The translations under genes were made by a program, and so were the position numbers. Shown piece by piece: positions 15,212 through 24,411 of a stretch of DNA of 64,000 bases; within the stretch, counting starts at the first letter, position 1, and each line of letters opens with the position of its first letter. Below the pieces are notes generated by a model. The model saw only the letters and a list, made by a program, of their open reading frames with translations. It ran no database searches and was not told the origin of the DNA. This DNA comes from Thermoanaerobaculales bacterium (GTDB taxonomy: Bacteria; Acidobacteriota; Thermoanaerobaculia; Thermoanaerobaculales; Sulfomarinibacteraceae): NCBI GenBank assembly GCA_029287235.1, contig JARFRM010000288.1, forward strand, positions 1-64,000, written 5' to 3'.

Positions 15212-16405
15212 TCAGCCCTTTTCCCCGGTGGCGGTTGAAGCCCGCACGCGATCCACGGTTCCATCCGCGGTGGTCCGCGCGGGGTAGGTCCCGAGCACCC
15301 GCAGGTAGGGGCAGGTCCGGCGCAGTTCGGCGATGGCGATGGAGGCGCCATCGTTGTGGAGGGTGCCTTCGAGATCGACGTAGAAGAGATACTCCCATGG
15401 TCGGCGAGGCACCGGGCGCGATTCGAGCTTGCTCAGGCTCAAACCGTGCTCGGCAAGGAGATTGAGGCACTCGGCCAGAGCTCCTTGATGGTGTCGTGTC
15501 GTAAAAACCAACGAGGTCTTGGCCGGGATCCGTGGATCGATCTCGATCTCGATGCCCGAAATCACGACAAAGCGGGTCCAGTTCTCATTCTGGTCGGCGA
15601 TACCCCGTGCCAGAATCTCGAGCTCGTAGACCTCGGTCGCTTCCTCGCTCGAGATCGCCGCGTGGGTCGGGTCGCCCAACCTCGCGACCTCCTGCGCCGC
15701 GGCCGCGGTGTCGATGAAGGCCACCTGTTCGACGCCGTCGAGGGAGGCGAGGAAGTTGGCGCACTGGATCAGGCCCTGTGGGTGGGAGAGCACCCGTTGA
15801 ATCCCCTCCACCGACGAGCCGGGAAGCCCGGCCAGACAGTGCCGTATTTGAAGGATCTCTTCGCCGACGATGCGAAGCGATGTTCCCCGGAGCAGATCGT
15901 AGACCTGGTTGATGGATCCGGCAGTGGTGTTCTCGATGGGCAGCACCGCATACCCGACCTTCCCGGTCTCCGCGAGCTCCAGGGCCTCGGCGAATGTCTC
16001 GGTTCCCATGAACTCCATCTCCACCGATCGCGCGGCGAAGTACTTGCGTGCGGCCATGTGCGAGTAGGCCCCAACGGTGCCCTGAAAAGACGCTTTCAGG
16101 GCGGCGTCAACCGACCGTTCCACCTGATCGCGGTGGAGCAGGGCCTCCTCCTGTGCCTTGAGGGACATGGCGATGACCTCGCTGAAGATCTCCTGGACCC
16201 GAAACTGGTCGATGCCGAGCTCGCGAGCCCAGCCCTCGATTCGCGCGAGGAGCTCCGACTCGCGATCGTGATCGCGCAGGAAGTTCAGGCCGTCCGCCTT
16301 GATCTGCGCGATCTCGGCCACGGTCATCAGACGTTGACGGAGGAGCTCCACGAGCTGCCGATCGACCAGATCCAATGTACGACGCGCGTCGGTCAAATCG
16401 TTCAT
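15212..16405 (-). CDS. pheA: Bifunctional chorismate mutase/prephenate dehydratase (P-protein)
   Basis: A 397-residue enzyme that converts chorismate to prephenate and then to phenylpyruvate for phenylalanine synthesis. Residues about 1-88 form the AroQ-type chorismate mutase (DLVDRQLVELLRQRL, IKADG, RESELLARI). Residues about 105-285 form the prephenate dehydratase (FQGTVGAYSHMAA, VLPIENTTAGSINQVYDLL, NENWTRFVVI, with the catalytic Thr-Arg-Phe). Residues about 298-375 form the ACT domain with ESRPVPRRPWEYLFYVD, which binds phenylalanine for feedback control. No Shine-Dalgarno sequence precedes the ATG; TACAAT (16412-16417, minus strand) lies 6 nt upstream, so the mRNA may be leaderless. Confidence 0.95.
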   Translation of the reverse strand: MNDLTDARRTLDLVDRQLVELLRQRLMTVAEIAQIKADGLNFLRDHDRESELLARIEGWARELGIDQFRVQEIFSEVIAMSLKAQEEALLHRDQVERSVDAALKASFQGTVGAYSHMAARKYFAARSVEMEFMGTETFAEALELAETGKVGYAVLPIENTTAGSINQVYDLLRGTSLRIVGEEILQIRHCLAGLPGSSVEGIQRVLSHPQGLIQCANFLASLDGVEQVAFIDTAAAAQEVARLGDPTHAAISSEEATEVYELEILARGIADQNENWTRFVVISGIEIEIDPRIPAKTSLVFTTRHHQGALAECLNLLAEHGLSLSKLESRPVPRRPWEYLFYVDLEGTLHNDGASIAIAELRRTCPYLRVLGTYPARTTADGTVDRVRASTATGEKG

Positions 16406-16475
16406 CAGGGCATTGTAACTTCAGTTTCCCAGAACCTTGTGAGATGAGTTTCCGTTCTCTGGAGCGGAGGAATTG

Positions 16476-16979
16476 ATGAACAAGCTCCGAATCTCGATCG
16501 CCACGGCTCTCGTCCTGCTCACCGCCGCTCCGGCCGTCCTTGCCGCCGGGTCGACATCGATCTCGAAAAAGTCACTGTCCATCTCCGAGGGCAAGAACGG
16601 AGACGGCCTCGTCGTGGCTATGTCAGAGGCGCTTGCACAGTCCCTGCTCGAAGGAGTGGTGGGCGCGGATCTGGAATGCGGGGCCGAGATCGACTCAGAT
16701 TTTGCGGCGGTGCTCCGCGAACTCGACCGCGAGGGTCGTGGCGGCCGCGCCACCATCCGGAATGAGGACGGGGTCCTCACCGCTCGTCGGTCCGGCCGCA
16801 GCCTCAAGCTGAAGTTCGAAGATGCCGACGACGGTGGAGGACTCGAGGTCAAGATGCCGTGGGCCGTCGCCGAGTGTCTCCTCGACGGATCAGCGACCCT
16901 CTCGGCCAAGGACGCCGGTTCGATCAAGGTCAAGATCACCGGGTCCGAAGGTGGGAGTTTCGAGTTTAAGGTCAACTGA
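16476..16979 (+). CDS. Small secreted protein of unknown function
   Basis: A 167-residue protein with a clear signal peptide (KLRISIATALVLLTAAPAVLA, cleavage about residue 24). The mature part is rich in charged residues and Gly, with alternating helical (MSEALAQSLLEGV, PWAVAECLLDG) and strand-like segments (SLKLKFED, SIKVKITG, FEFKVN). It contains two cysteines that may form a disulfide in the periplasm. I recognise no family. The ATG at 16476 is preferred over a TTG one codon earlier because GGAGCGGAGG ends 5 nt before it. It is transcribed away from pheA and has no operon partner. Confidence 0.7.
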   Translation: MNKLRISIATALVLLTAAPAVLAAGSTSISKKSLSISEGKNGDGLVVAMSEALAQSLLEGVVGADLECGAEIDSDFAAVLRELDREGRGGRATIRNEDGVLTARRSGRSLKLKFEDADDGGGLEVKMPWAVAECLLDGSATLSAKDAGSIKVKITGSEGGSFEFKVN

Positions 16980-17006
16980 GTCGATCGGGCTCCGAAGGAC
17001 GTCGGC

Positions 17007-19133
17007 TCAGGCGGGCAGGCCTCCGTCACCGGTGAACCACTCGGGCCCGGCGGCGAGGAGATTGCCTGCCGCATCGGCGGTCAGCGGCCGCGAGAACCAG
17101 AATCCCTGACCGTGCGGGCAGGACATCTGGCGTAGTCGCTCAGCCTGCTCGGCGGTCTCGACCCCCTCAGCGACGACACCGATTCCCAGGTTGTTGGCCA
17201 ACCCGAGAATGGTCTCGACGATGGCCCGGGAGTCCGAACCGTGGCTCAGACGGCTGACGAATGACCGGTCGATCTTGAGCTGGTCGTAGCGGAAACGCTG
17301 GAGATAACTGAGGGAAGAGTAGCCGGTGCCGAAGTCGTCAATCGAGAGCTGGATGCCCATGGCGCGGAGCTGATTGAGGTTATCCAACGCAATGTCGACG
17401 TGCTCGAGCACGACGTTTTCGGTGACCTCGAGACGGAGGCTTTCGGGGAGAAGGTTGGTGGACTCGAGAATCTCCATCAGCCGGTCGACGATGCCCGGTT
17501 TCATGAAGAGCTTGCCCGAGACGTTGACGTTGATGAAGAGGGGTGGATCGCTGGGGAAGCGGCTCTGCCAGAGGTGGGTTTGGCGGCAGCTCTCTTCGAG
17601 GACCCACCACCCGAGGGGAACGATGAGTCCGGTTTCTTCGGCGATGGCGATGAAACTGTTCGGGGAGACGATGCCGCGTTCGGGATGCATCCACCGTACC
17701 AGCGACTCGAAACCGACGATACGGCCACTCTCGAGGTCGACGATGGGTTGGTAGTGCATGGCGAAATCGTTGTTCTGGACCCCGAGCCGGAGCTCGGTCT
17801 CGAGCTTGAGCAGCGCCACCGCGCTCTGGTGCATGTTGCGATCGAAGACCTCGTACCTGGCCTTGCCCGCGGCCTTGGCGCGGTACATGGCGATGTCGGC
17901 GTCGCGCATGATTTCGTCGGGGCTGCGGTAGCCCGTGGCGCTGTGGGCGATGCCGATGGAGGCTGTGACGAAGACCTCGTGCCCGTCGATGGAGAAGGTC
18001 ATGCCGAGCAGCTCCTGAATTCGTTCGGCGACGTGGATCGCGCCGGGGATGTCGTTGATCCTGTTGAGCAGGATGGCGAACTCGTCGCCGCCGATCCGTG
18101 CAACCGTGTCGCCGGGTCGAAGATAGTGTTCCAAACGGTGCGCAATACCCCGCAGGAGCTTGTCGCCGAGGGGGTGACCGAGGCTGTCGTTGACATTCTT
18201 GAAGCGGTCGAGATCGAAGAAGAGCACGGCAAACTGTTGTTCCGGCGCCCGCTCGAAATCTGCCAGGGCGCAGGACAGGCGGTCCATGAAAAGGACCCGA
18301 TTGGCGAGGCTGGTCAGGTCATCGTGGAGCGCGTCGTGCTGGAGCTTCTCCTCCGCCACCTTTCGGGCGGTGATGTCCGACTGCGAGCCCGCCATTCGCA
18401 ATGGCTTGCCGTCGGAATCGAAGACGGCGAGTCCTCTGGTGAGGACCCACAACCAGTTGCCGTCGGCTGACCGCATCCGATGCTCGAGTCGGAAATGCCC
18501 GCTCTCGCCATCGAGGTGGGTGCTCAATCTGCGTCGGAAGGTCGGGATATCGTCGGGATGAACCCGCTCGAACCACTCGCGCGGGTTTGGGCTGACCTCA
18601 TCCTCGGCGTGTCCGAGCATCTTCTTCCACCGGGGCGAAAAGTAGATTGAGTCGGAGCGGAGATTCCAGTCGAAGACCCCGTCGTTGGCTCCCTGAACTG
18701 CCAGGGCGTAACGTTGTTCACTGTCGCGGAGGGCATCATCGGCCGCTTGGCGTGCGATGGCATAGCGGATGGAACGGACCAACAGACGGGTATCCACCTC
18801 GCGTTTGACGAGATAGTCCTGGGCCCCCTCGCGGACGGCATGAGCCGCCAGTTCATCGTCGTCGAGACTTGTCAGAACGATCACCGGCACCTTCGGCGCC
18901 GTCTCGTGGATGGTGAGAAAGGTATTCAGCCCAAAGCTGTCGGGCAGCGAGAAGTCGAGCAACACGACGTCGAACCGATCCTGTTTCAAACGCAACACAC
19001 CTCTTGCGAGTCGGTCCTCGTGGGTGATGGCGAAGTCAGCTTCCGTCGCCTTGCCGAGCAGCACGTGGATGAGTCGGGCGTCATCGGGACTGTCTTCAAC
19101 GAGGAGCACCCGGATTCGAGGGTGTTGACTCAT
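17007..19133 (-). CDS. Response regulator with PAS, GGDEF and EAL domains
   Basis: A 708-residue cytoplasmic c-di-GMP protein. Receiver domain (about 8-125) with phosphoacceptor D60 and Lys110. PAS domain (about 135-260). GGDEF domain (about 265-430) with an intact GGDEF at 348-352 and an I-site R339-P-G-D342 exactly five residues before it, so the cyclase is probably active and product-inhibited. EAL domain (about 445-690) with ESL at 476-478 in place of EAL, plus NVNVSG, EVTEN and DDFGTGYSSL motifs, so it is probably a working phosphodiesterase. Net activity cannot be predicted. The ATG has AAGGGA upstream. It follows the receiver-kinase gene at 19206 by 72 nt on the same strand and could be its target. 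Confidence 0.92.
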   Translation of the reverse strand: MSQHPRIRVLLVEDSPDDARLIHVLLGKATEADFAITHEDRLARGVLRLKQDRFDVVLLDFSLPDSFGLNTFLTIHETAPKVPVIVLTSLDDDELAAHAVREGAQDYLVKREVDTRLLVRSIRYAIARQAADDALRDSEQRYALAVQGANDGVFDWNLRSDSIYFSPRWKKMLGHAEDEVSPNPREWFERVHPDDIPTFRRRLSTHLDGESGHFRLEHRMRSADGNWLWVLTRGLAVFDSDGKPLRMAGSQSDITARKVAEEKLQHDALHDDLTSLANRVLFMDRLSCALADFERAPEQQFAVLFFDLDRFKNVNDSLGHPLGDKLLRGIAHRLEHYLRPGDTVARIGGDEFAILLNRINDIPGAIHVAERIQELLGMTFSIDGHEVFVTASIGIAHSATGYRSPDEIMRDADIAMYRAKAAGKARYEVFDRNMHQSAVALLKLETELRLGVQNNDFAMHYQPIVDLESGRIVGFESLVRWMHPERGIVSPNSFIAIAEETGLIVPLGWWVLEESCRQTHLWQSRFPSDPPLFINVNVSGKLFMKPGIVDRLMEILESTNLLPESLRLEVTENVVLEHVDIALDNLNQLRAMGIQLSIDDFGTGYSSLSYLQRFRYDQLKIDRSFVSRLSHGSDSRAIVETILGLANNLGIGVVAEGVETAEQAERLRQMSCPHGQGFWFSRPLTADAAGNLLAAGPEWFTGDGGLPA

Positions 19134-19205
19134 TCTGCGTCCCTTGTGACCGTACGCCTCGAAGGAGTGCCGATCTCGCCCCTTCCCCGTGGCGCCACCC
19201 GTCGC

Positions 19206-20702
19206 TCAGTCGGCTGCCTCATCTTCCCCTCCTGATCGTTTCGGCAACGTGAAGTTGAACGTGGATCCACGATGCGGTTGACTCTCGACCCAGATCCGGC
19301 CACCGTGGCGCTCGACGATTCGCTTGCAGATCGCGAGCCCGATGCCGGTGCCGGGATACTCGTCCTGGGTGTGGAGTCGTTGGAACATCACAAAGATCCG
19401 CTCGATGGCGTCGGGTTCCATTCCGATCCCGTTGTCGCGCACCGACACCTTCCACTCTGAATCGTTCTGAGTGGCGCTGAGATGGATCGTCGGTGGGTGA
19501 CTGCCGACGAACTTGATGGCGTTGGTCAGCAGATTGTGCAGCAGTTGGTGAAGCTGGGCGCCGTCGGCCACAACGGTCGGCAGACCGTCGTGGGTGATGG
19601 TGGCGTTGGCGGTGTCGATCTCCTCCTCGAGCTCATCCGCAAGCATGTCGACGATGGTCGTGAGATCGACCGGTGCAAACTCGCTGCCCCGGGTGTCGAC
19701 GCGGGCGTAGCCGAGGACGGCGTCGACCATCTCCTGCATTCGGTCGGCGCCGCGGGCGACTCGGTCGAGATAGTCCCGGCTTTCGGCGTCGAGGCCGTCG
19801 CCGACCGACCCCTCGAGGAGCTCGAGATAGCTCGAGATCATCCCCAACGGTTGTTGAAGATCGTGTGAGACGACGTAGGCGAACTGCTCGAGCTCCGCAT
19901 TGGATCTGGCCAGTGCCTGCGACCGGCGTGCCAGCTCGCCCTGGGCGGCGTGGAACTCCTCGGTCTCCTCGATGATACTCTGAATCTGACGGACTCCGGT
20001 CGGGGCGTCCTCGACCGCCCACGACGAAATCCGCACCCACATCAGGCTGTGATCGGTTCGCTGCAGCTGCGCGTCGAGATTGCCGACGGAGCGAGAGGCT
20101 TCGAGATGCGAGCGCCAGTTCGAGGCCACCGAATGGTGGGCGAAAAACTCGGTCAGAGATCGCCGGGTCACCACCTCGGGGCTGGCGAGCCCGAGCATGG
20201 CCGCGAACGCCGGGTTGGCCTCGAGGATCTCGCCGGTGGCGGTCGTGACCACCACGCCAACCGGCAGCCCTTCGACCAGTCGTCGGTAGGGAGCGTCTTT
20301 GGCCGTGGCCAGGGCTCGGCGACGGGCGCGGAAAAGGGCCGCACGAACCGCCGCCGGCAGTTCGACGTACCCCTCGCTCGATTTGGCGACAAAGCCATCG
20401 ATCTGGAGGCGAAGTGCTTCGTTCCAGAGCTCGGTCCCTGCCGAGGCGGTGAAGAGAATAATGGGGCAGTCGGGACGGAGGTCACGGATCAGCTCGACGA
20501 CTTCGAGGCCGTCACTCCACTCGAGCTCGGCCTCGGTGATGACCAGACCGAAGAGACCACCCGCGATGGCGGCGGAGAACTCGGCGGCGGACCCCACCTG
20601 TTCAATCTCGATACGACCAAACTCGCCGGACAGAACAACCGTCGCGAGCTGGCGATCGCTCTCGTGGTCATCGACGAGTAAGATTCGTGGAAGGCTGTTC
20701 AT
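19206..20702 (-). CDS. Hybrid histidine kinase: degenerate receiver, PAS, HisKA, HATPase
   Basis: A 498-residue soluble kinase. The N-terminal receiver (about 5-120) keeps the acidic pair D11-D12 and K110, but the phosphoacceptor position is Glu (E57 in VITEAEL), so it is likely a pseudo-receiver fixed in one state. A PAS domain follows (about 140-265), then HisKA with the phospho-His in VSHDLQQPLGM and a HATPase_c domain with N, G1 and G2 boxes (NLLTNAIKF, DNGIGM, GTGIGLAICKRIV). This kinase layout resembles the bacteriophytochrome/Cph1 type without GAF or PHY. GGGGGAC lies before the ATG. It is just upstream of the REC-GGDEF-EAL gene, an obvious candidate partner. Confidence 0.92.
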   Translation of the reverse strand: MNSLPRILLVDDHESDRQLATVVLSGEFGRIEIEQVGSAAEFSAAIAGGLFGLVITEAELEWSDGLEVVELIRDLRPDCPIILFTASAGTELWNEALRLQIDGFVAKSSEGYVELPAAVRAALFRARRRALATAKDAPYRRLVEGLPVGVVVTTATGEILEANPAFAAMLGLASPEVVTRRSLTEFFAHHSVASNWRSHLEASRSVGNLDAQLQRTDHSLMWVRISSWAVEDAPTGVRQIQSIIEETEEFHAAQGELARRSQALARSNAELEQFAYVVSHDLQQPLGMISSYLELLEGSVGDGLDAESRDYLDRVARGADRMQEMVDAVLGYARVDTRGSEFAPVDLTTIVDMLADELEEEIDTANATITHDGLPTVVADGAQLHQLLHNLLTNAIKFVGSHPPTIHLSATQNDSEWKVSVRDNGIGMEPDAIERIFVMFQRLHTQDEYPGTGIGLAICKRIVERHGGRIWVESQPHRGSTFNFTLPKRSGGEDEAAD

Positions 20703-20925
20703 GTCCCCCGTGCCCGGCCTGCCCGTCGGCCGAATCCGGAATCTGCCACCTGCCCTCCAGCGGTGAAGGAATTTCCGTGATCCCGATCACGAGCTGTACT
20801 GATCGAAGTATAACATGAGCTGAGCGGTTCCTGCGAAAGCGGCAGCCAAGTGTTCGACTTGAAGAGACTCATCCTAGCCCGAAGGATTGACGTCGATGTC
20901 ACCGGGGGTCTTCGCACGACCGTGC

Positions 20926-23900
20926 TCAATTGGTGGTGTCGTCTCCGATCGCCGACTTGAGCGTTCGGGCCAACTCGGCGAGGCTGTACGGCTTGACGGC
21001 AACCCCTGAGAATCCGTGCTCGCGGTAGTTGGCCATCACGGGGTCGGTGGAGTAGCCGCTGGAGACGATGGCCTTCACTCGGGGGTCGATCTCGAGGAGA
21101 CGGGCCATGGTTTCGCGGCCACCGACACCCTCGGGGACGGTGAGATCGAGGACCACCGCGTCGAATGTGCGGTCGGATTCCATGGCCTGGATGTAGAGAT
21201 CGATGGCAGCGGAGCCGTCGGCCGCCGTGTCGACCTCGTATCCGATGGTCTCGAGAAGCTCGGCCGCCGCCGAACGGACCGCCTCGTCGTCGTCCATGAT
21301 CAGCAACCGTCCGTGCCCCTGACCCGAGTCCTCGACCCTCACCTCGGCAGCGACCTGAGATTTGTCGGACGCGGGAAGGTAGACGGTAAACCTCGAACCA
21401 CGGCCCGGTTCCGAACGGACGACGATCGCGCCGCCGTGACTGCGGACGATGGAGAAGGCCGTTGCCAATCCGAGGCCGCTGCCGCCGGTCTTGGTCGTGA
21501 AGAACGGGTCGAAGATCCTGTCCCGGTCGGACTCGGGAATCCCGGCGCCGGTGTCGATCACCGCAATCTCAACGAAACGGCCCGCCTCGAGGGCCGGGAC
21601 ATCTCCATCAGTGAGGTGCGTGTTGTTGGTAGTGACGGTGATTGTGCCGCCGTCGGGCATGGCCTGGATCGCGTTGAGGACCAGATTCTGAATCACCTGC
21701 ACGATCTGGCCCTCGTCGATCTCGGCGCTCCAGATTTCGTGGTTCGTCCGGCAGTCGAGGTTGCAGTTGCTCCCGCGGGCGGCAAATGCGGCTGCCTCAC
21801 CGACCAACCCTGCGATGGGGGCGGTCTTGCGAATCGGACGTCCGCCTTTTGAGAATGTGAGCAGCTGCTGGGTCAGACCGGTCGCCCTTAGGCAGACCTT
21901 CTCAGCCTCGTTGAGGCGACGAGGGATCTCCTGGGGTTCGGCTGCTGAGCTTCTTGCCAGGCTGATGTTGCTCAGGATCGCCATGAGCATATTGTTGAAA
22001 TCGTGGGCGATGCCTCCGGCGAGGACCCCGAGACTCTCGAGTTTCTGGCCCTGCTGAAGCTGGAACTCGAGGCGACGACGATCTTCTTCGGCACGGTTTC
22101 GATCGGAGATGTCGATGGCGATCCCCTCGATGACCTCGCCTTCGCCGTCCGGGTCGTCGATCCGTCCTGCATTCATGAGCAGGGTCACCGTCCGTCCGTC
22201 CCGGGCCGTCATCGTGAGCTCGCGGTTGTGAATTTCTCGTTGGAGGGAAAGCTCGCCGAGGAATCGCTCGATCTCATGGGGATCGGTGGCGAGGTCGGCG
22301 ATGGAACACCCTCCGAGTTCGTCAGTGTCGTCGTATCCGAGCATGGAGGCAAAGGCCCGGTTGGTGATGCTGATCCTGCCGTCTCGATCGGTCTGGAAGA
22401 CCCCGGCGATGTTGCGGTCAAAGAGAAGGCGGTAGCGCTCCATGCTCTGGAGCAGCGCGGCATGGGCTTGTTGTCGATCGCGAATCTCTCGACGTTTGTA
22501 GAGGTAGCGATGCCAGCCCGCCAGGGCGATGACTGCAAGCAAGACGATGCCGGTGATGAGAGAGTTTCGCCACAGCCGTTGATGGCGCAGTTCAAGACCC
22601 TGGAACTCATTGTCCTTGCGCAGCAGCTCGATCTCCCGCTCTTGCTCACGCGCTTCGAACGCGGCCTGAAACCGGGCGAAATCACTGCGGATCTCGGATG
22701 TGAGGAGCTCGCTCTCGATCTCGCGTGCAAGCTCCTGGGTCTTGAAAGCCTGACCGGTGTCGCCATTGGAGATGTGCGACGCGATCAGGGCGTCCAGCGC
22801 CAGGACCTCGCGCGATCTCATGCCCATGGATTGCGCCAGCTCGAGGCTCTCGGTCGCCGCCGCGACGGCCTCGTCGCCTCGGCCCAGACTCGCCAATGCT
22901 TTGGCTTTGATGGCGAGCGCGGCGACGATCTCGGGTTTGAGATCGAGCCGTCTCTCGACTTCGAGCGCCTGGTCGATGAATTCGAGGGCCTCCCGGTCTC
23001 GTCCGAGGGCGTGCGCGGCTGCAGCGAGACTCCGGTTGGACAATGCAACGCGCAACTCACCGCCCTCGGCCTCGCGGAGGGCCAGAGCCTCCCTGTGGAT
23101 TTCAATGGCCTCTTCAGAGTGACCTTGAAGGTGTCTGATGTCGCCGATGTTGGCCAACATATCGGCGACGCCGTCGGTCTCGCCGAGCTCGGCCTTGAGC
23201 ACCCGTGCGCGCTGGAAAAATTCGAGGGCCTGGTCGTTGTCGCCGAGGTACATGTGGGCGACACCGATGTTGTTGAGCAGGATGGCCTGCGCGTGCCGGT
23301 CGCCCGAGTGTTGCCGCTCTTCGAGGGCACGTGAGCTGGTCTCGATGGCAGTGTCGTAGTTGCCCATCTGGAGCTGGGCGACAGCCATCATGTTGAGCAG
23401 GTCCCACGAGACATCGGGATTGTTTGCAATGGCGGGTTGTTCGAGCCCCGCGCGGCACGCGGCGAGGGTCGCCTCGAACTCGCCGAGACGAAAGCTGACG
23501 CGGGCGAGATCGGTGAGACTCTTCGCAGAGAGGTCGATCTCACCGGACCGTCGGGCGAGCTCGGCCGCTTCCCGCAACTCGACCACCGCTTCGCTGAAAC
23601 GCTCGCTGTATTTCAGGGCGCACCCGATCCCACACCGGACCTCGGCCTCGATGACCGGCTGGTCTGTCCCCTCGAGATCGGCCAGAATCAGCCGTCCAAG
23701 GGTGATGAACTCGGCCGGATGCTCCTTTGGGGAAAGATCGCGAAGCTGAGTGAGACGGTCCTCGAGGGTCTCGGCGACCGCCGGGGGGGATGGTCCATGG
23801 TCGGGAGATTGGGGTTCGGCGCCGAGGAAGCCCCCGAGCATCGGCAGAACCATGAGCAGCGTGGACGCTATACACAACCGAACGATCGTTCGGTTAACCT

Positions 23901-23934
23901 GAGTGTCGTCAGGCTTTTTATGCATCAAGGTCAT
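20926..23934 (-). CDS. TPR-PAS sensor histidine kinase with C-terminal receiver
   Basis: A membrane hybrid kinase of about 1002 residues. A signal anchor ([22 protein letters not shown]) is followed by a periplasmic region of roughly ten tetratricopeptide repeats (about 60-425; for example [23 protein letters not shown]). Then come a coiled segment, a transmembrane helix ([17 protein letters not shown], about 460-478), a PAS domain, HisKA with [11 protein letters not shown] (phospho-His), a HATPase_c domain, and a receiver with the [10 protein letters not shown] phosphoacceptor and a KPYS lysine. Periplasmic TPR repeats suggest sensing of a protein or peptide. Possible starts are GTG 23952, ATG 23934 and ATG 23925; the middle one is used, with low certainty. 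Confidence 0.92.
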   Translation of the reverse strand: MTLMHKKPDDTQVNRTIVRLCIASTLLMVLPMLGGFLGAEPQSPDHGPSPPAVAETLEDRLTQLRDLSPKEHPAEFITLGRLILADLEGTDQPVIEAEVRCGIGCALKYSERFSEAVVELREAAELARRSGEIDLSAKSLTDLARVSFRLGEFEATLAACRAGLEQPAIANNPDVSWDLLNMMAVAQLQMGNYDTAIETSSRALEERQHSGDRHAQAILLNNIGVAHMYLGDNDQALEFFQRARVLKAELGETDGVADMLANIGDIRHLQGHSEEAIEIHREALALREAEGGELRVALSNRSLAAAAHALGRDREALEFIDQALEVERRLDLKPEIVAALAIKAKALASLGRGDEAVAAATESLELAQSMGMRSREVLALDALIASHISNGDTGQAFKTQELAREIESELLTSEIRSDFARFQAAFEAREQEREIELLRKDNEFQGLELRHQRLWRNSLITGIVLLAVIALAGWHRYLYKRREIRDRQQAHAALLQSMERYRLLFDRNIAGVFQTDRDGRISITNRAFASMLGYDDTDELGGCSIADLATDPHEIERFLGELSLQREIHNRELTMTARDGRTVTLLMNAGRIDDPDGEGEVIEGIAIDISDRNRAEEDRRRLEFQLQQGQKLESLGVLAGGIAHDFNNMLMAILSNISLARSSAAEPQEIPRRLNEAEKVCLRATGLTQQLLTFSKGGRPIRKTAPIAGLVGEAAAFAARGSNCNLDCRTNHEIWSAEIDEGQIVQVIQNLVLNAIQAMPDGGTITVTTNNTHLTDGDVPALEAGRFVEIAVIDTGAGIPESDRDRIFDPFFTTKTGGSGLGLATAFSIVRSHGGAIVVRSEPGRGSRFTVYLPASDKSQVAAEVRVEDSGQGHGRLLIMDDDEAVRSAAAELLETIGYEVDTAADGSAAIDLYIQAMESDRTFDAVVLDLTVPEGVGGRETMARLLEIDPRVKAIVSSGYSTDPVMANYREHGFSGVAVKPYSLAELARTLKSAIGDDTTN

Positions 23935-24095
23935 CGAACCGGCCCCATCCACGCATCTTTCGAGTGTAGCGCAAACGGGATCTCATACGGTCGGGCCTCA
24001 GCCGGAGAATTGCCGGCCGGAGCGGGCCACCCCTTGGTTCGACGGGTCTGCGCCGAAAGGGTCGGTGTAGACTGATGCCTCGAACGGGAGGTGTC

Positions 24096-24344
24096 ATGGC
24101 AATCGACCCCAAGCTGCTCGAAATTCTCGTCTGTCCGGTGGACAAGACGCCGCTCGAGGTCGTGGATTTGCCGGACGAAATCCGCGCCCGTCTGGTGGAG
24201 AAATACCGCGAGCAGTTCAAGAATGAGGACCCGGTGGTCGAGATCGGCCTCGCATCGCCGGCGGGCCGGGTCTATCCGGTGGTCTCCGGCATCCCGGTCA
24301 TGCTCGTCGACGAGGCCTTGAGTCGCCGGGAGATCGAGGGCTGA
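24096..24344 (+). CDS. Trm112-like small protein
   Basis: An 82-residue protein of the Trm112p-like/UPF0434 group: IDPKLLEILVCPVDKTPLEV at the start, then VYPVVSGIPVMLVDEA near the end, which is the usual pattern. In zinc-binding members the first motif is CPxC; here it reads CPVD, so the zinc site is probably lost. Eukaryotic Trm112 activates methyltransferases; the bacterial role is unclear. GGGAGG is 4 nt before the ATG at 24096, which is better than the upstream in-frame ATG at 24075. It is followed closely by xseA on the same strand. Confidence 0.8.
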   Translation: MAIDPKLLEILVCPVDKTPLEVVDLPDEIRARLVEKYREQFKNEDPVVEIGLASPAGRVYPVVSGIPVMLVDEALSRREIEG

Positions 24345-24411
24345 AAATCATCAACGGAGAACGGTTCGGCTCGACTGCGGCCGGCGGGATCAACCTCGTC
24401 GCGGGTGCCGA

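Noticed and set aside
20777..20790. GTGATC-CC-GATCAC palindrome as a CRP site
   Set aside because: CRP half-sites need a 6-bp spacer; here it is 2 bp. It could bind another factor but there is no support.
20926..23934. Frameshift or split in the large TPR kinase
   Set aside because: A single open frame covers all expected domains in order, so no break is needed.
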